In this document: positions 16,394 to 17,059 of the stretch, piece by piece
Layout: every line of letters starts with the position of its first letter
Position numbering within the stretch: position 1 is the first letter of the stretch
Assembly (NCBI GenBank): GCA_023389745.1
Contig: JAEWED010000223.1
Location: 1 to 17,059, forward strand
From: Actinomycetes bacterium
Lineage (GTDB): Bacteria; Actinomycetota; Acidimicrobiia; Acidimicrobiales; Microtrichaceae
DNA: 17,059 nt
Reading direction: 5' to 3'
The notes under the pieces: model-generated
The model's input: the letters and a program-made list of their open reading frames with translations, nothing else
Database searches by the model: none
What the model was told of the DNA's origin: nothing
Made by a program: the position numbers and the translations under genes

Positions 16394-17059
16394 CTACTTC
16401 ATCTTCGAGAAGCGACGGACGCTGAGTGAGCCGAACACCAGCAGGATCGCGCCGCACCACAGCAGGGAGAGCACGGTCCAGTAGGCGAGCGGGTGTCCCA
16501 CGCCGAGCTGCTGGACGTCGCCGATCATGTAGCCGCGGACCGCGTTGATGATCACGCTGATCGGCTGGTTCGCCGCGAACGGCTGCATCCAGCCCGGCAT
16601 CGACGAGACCGGCACGTTCGCGCTCGAGATGAACGAGAACGGGATGATCAGCATCGACAGGCCCTGAGCGGCCTGGGCGTTGCCGGCCACGAGACCGATG
16701 AAGATGAAGATCCACGTGAACGCGTAGCCGGCGACGAGCATCAGGGCGAAGCCGATCACGATCTCGGCGACGCTGCCGGCGGGCCGCCAGCCCACGAGCA
16801 CGCCGATGATGGCCGTGACCAGGATCCCCCAGGCGACGAGCGCACCGTCGGCCATCGACCGTCCGGCCATGACGGCCGAGCGGGGGATGGGCAGCGAGCG
16901 CAGGCGGTCGTGCACCCCGGTGGCCGATTCCTCGGCGACACCCGCGGCAGCGCTCATGCCGGACCACAGGATGACGGTCACCAGGAACCCGGGCACCAGG
17001 AAGTTCACGTAGTCGAGTGAGCCGCCCGGGTTGATCGCGCCGCCGAAGACGTAGCGGAA
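16394..17059 (-). CDS. ABC-2 type transporter permease, DrrB-like (partial)
   Basis: The gene runs off the right edge, so 221 residues of the C-terminal part are visible. The first visible residues read FRYVFGGAI, then YVNFLVPGFLV, which are characteristic of DrrB/DrrC-type ABC-2 permeases. About five membrane segments follow: FLVTVILWSGMSAAAGVA, ALVAWGILVTAIIGVLVGW, IVIGFALMLVAGYAFTWIFIF, LSMLIIPFSFISSANVP and WTVLSLLWCGAILLVFGSL. The cytoplasmic segment HDRLRSLPIPRSAVMAGR and the late block NQPISVIINAVRGYM are also typical. Such permeases export drugs, glycolipids or polysaccharides with an ATPase usually encoded just upstream, which here would lie outside the window. The substrate cannot be told. 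The missing start is due to the window edge. Confidence 0.9.
   Translation of the reverse strand, partial: FRYVFGGAINPGGSLDYVNFLVPGFLVTVILWSGMSAAAGVAEESATGVHDRLRSLPIPRSAVMAGRSMADGALVAWGILVTAIIGVLVGWRPAGSVAEIVIGFALMLVAGYAFTWIFIFIGLVAGNAQAAQGLSMLIIPFSFISSANVPVSSMPGWMQPFAANQPISVIINAVRGYMIGDVQQLGVGHPLAYWTVLSLLWCGAILLVFGSLSVRRFSKMK

Overview
The window is high-GC DNA with the gene content of an actinobacterium. The block gcvH - GarA-like FHA protein - MerR (FtsR type) - DUF151 nuclease - MerR matches, from memory, Mycobacterium tuberculosis Rv1826-Rv1830, which is followed there by gcvB. A luciferase-like enzyme of the F420 type, a DrrB-type permease and several start codons 6-8 nt behind a TANNNT -10 box also fit Actinobacteria. 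Differences from Mycobacterium (gcvT inside the block, gcvP inverted, a tandem glycine riboswitch, a long disordered linker in the FtsR-like protein) suggest a deep or environmental lineage, perhaps Acidimicrobiia. That placement is inference only.

Left block, plus strand, 70-7028. A three-part sugar-nucleotide protein (nucleotidyltransferase, hexapeptide beta-helix and a degraded phosphomannomutase-like domain) is followed by gcvH, the zinc-ribbon/FHA protein, the FtsR-like MerR, the DUF151 protein, a second MerR and gcvT. gcvT stops 18 bp from the convergent gcvP.

Central block, minus strand, 12862-7047. gcvP (960 residues) is preceded by a textbook tandem glycine riboswitch. Upstream lie a class II aldolase-family protein, a Glu/Leu/Phe/Val-dehydrogenase-like protein without the usual N-terminal catalytic motif, and a small Dabb-domain protein. 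The noncoding stretches 12196-12559 and 12863-13166 hold strong hairpins, a good promoter with a dyad over its -35, and short tandem repeats.

Right block. A tight minus-strand operon (14745-13167) encodes an ECF-type sigma factor, a 100-residue unrecognised protein and a five-helix membrane protein with an MscS-like C-terminus. Divergent from it, on the plus strand, is one ORF fusing a serine alpha/beta hydrolase to a luciferase-like oxidoreductase. A convergent ABC-2 permease runs off the right edge.

Three of the four glycine cleavage proteins are here (H, T, P); no dihydrolipoamide dehydrogenase is seen. H and T are transcribed with regulators of central metabolism and division, while only gcvP carries the riboswitch. 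The best candidates for undescribed biology are the sigma/small protein/MscS-like operon, the hydrolase-luciferase fusion, and the structured leader in front of the dehydrogenase-like gene. None is proven from sequence alone.
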